Source: Treponema sp. UBA4328 (GTDB taxonomy: Bacteria; Spirochaetota; Spirochaetia; Treponematales; Treponemataceae). Taken from it: a stretch of DNA of 7,515 nucleotides. The notes beneath the pieces were generated by a model, which did no database searches, was not told the DNA's origin, and saw only the letters and a list, made by a program, of their open reading frames with translations. A program made the position numbers and the translations under genes. Shown here in pieces: positions 7,157 through 7,515 of the stretch. Each line of letters begins with the position of its first letter. Position 1 is the stretch's first letter. The stretch spans positions 1 to 7,515 of the forward strand of contig DGTU01000161.1 in assembly GCA_002394465.1 (NCBI GenBank). Direction: 5' to 3'.

Positions 7157-7515
7157 CTAGCAGTTCTCGCTGAAGTATTTGATTGTTCTTACCATCTGAG
7201 ATGTGTAGCTGTTTTCATTATCATACCAAGAAACAACCTGTACTTCGAAGAGGCCGTCAGCAATCTTTGTTACCATTGTCTGAGTAGCATCGAAGAGTGA
7301 GCCGTAGCGCATTCCGATAACGTCTGAAGATACGATTTCGTCTTCGTTGTATCCGAATGTTTCCGGGTCAGATGCTTTCTTCATAGCAGCGTTGATAGCT
7401 TCTTTTGTTACGTCGTTACCCTTTACTACTGCAGTAAGGATTGTTGTAGATCCTGTTGGAACCGGAACGCGCTGAGCAGATCCGATGAGTTTTCCGTTGA
7501 GTTCAGGAATTACAA
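7157..7515 (-). CDS. gap: Glyceraldehyde-3-phosphate dehydrogenase, C-terminal part (5' end missing)
   Basis: GAPDH converts glyceraldehyde 3-phosphate, NAD and phosphate to 1,3-bisphosphoglycerate in cytoplasmic glycolysis. The frame is open from the right edge to the TAG at 7157, showing the last 118 residues of a family usually about 330-350 long. Visible hallmarks of the catalytic domain are PELNGKLIGSAQRVPVPTGS (with the conserved Arg of the phosphate-binding loop), FGYNEDEIVSSD, the GSLFDATQT stretch, and SWYDNENSYTSQMVRT, which matches the family's SWYDNE...Y signature. The active-site cysteine and the NAD-binding domain lie outside the window. The ATG at 7384 is an internal Met, not a start. 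The gene ends at its own terminator, so it is not part of the pectin unit. Confidence 0.96.
   Translation of the reverse strand, partial: VIPELNGKLIGSAQRVPVPTGSTTILTAVVKGNDVTKEAINAAMKKASDPETFGYNEDEIVSSDVIGMRYGSLFDATQTMVTKIADGLFEVQVVSWYDNENSYTSQMVRTIKYFSENC

Noticed and set aside
7157..7384. Stand-alone small protein starting at Met 7384
   Set aside because: The same frame continues upstream to the window edge with clear GAPDH sequence (RVPVPTGS), so this Met is internal.

Overview
This window most likely comes from a gut or rumen spirochaete, probably a plant-polysaccharide-degrading Treponema. That is an inference. It rests on two large adjacent lipoproteins with loose spirochaete-style lipoboxes, on the gut-anaerobe flavour of the pectate lyase architecture (Big_2, Gly/Ser linker, FnIII-like module, PL1 beta-helix), and on the GAPDH C-terminus. 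All supported genes lie on the minus strand, so transcription runs from right to left. No rRNA, tRNA, CRISPR array, transposase or integrase was seen.

Layout in transcription order: (1) At 7515-7157 is the 3' end of a glycolytic glyceraldehyde-3-phosphate dehydrogenase gene, cut by the right edge and closed by a strong intrinsic terminator at 7116-7142. (2) At 7115-6935 is an AT-rich intergenic region with a candidate promoter, several short inverted repeats and a strong Shine-Dalgarno. (3) At 6934-4688 is a modular family 1 pectate lyase lipoprotein that starts at TTG. (4) Only 13 bases later, at 4674-1501, is a 1057-residue lipoprotein built of bacterial Ig-like domains with two further uncharacterised beta-rich regions, ending at an intrinsic terminator (1440-1477). 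(5) At 1412-1 is the 5' part of a gene for a membrane-anchored protein of unknown function, cut by the left edge.

Genes 3 and 4 form a clear two-gene transcription unit bounded by terminators on both sides. The likely picture is a surface pectin-degrading system. The lyase cleaves polygalacturonate by calcium-dependent beta-elimination. The large partner has no recognisable catalytic site and may act as a tethered binding or scaffold protein. The flanking gap gene and the membrane protein gene appear to be separately transcribed housekeeping or unknown genes.

The least explained items are residues ~501-690 and ~915-1057 of the Ig-rich lipoprotein, which look like possible carbohydrate-binding modules, the overlapping inverted repeats in the lyase leader, and the unidentified membrane protein at the left edge.
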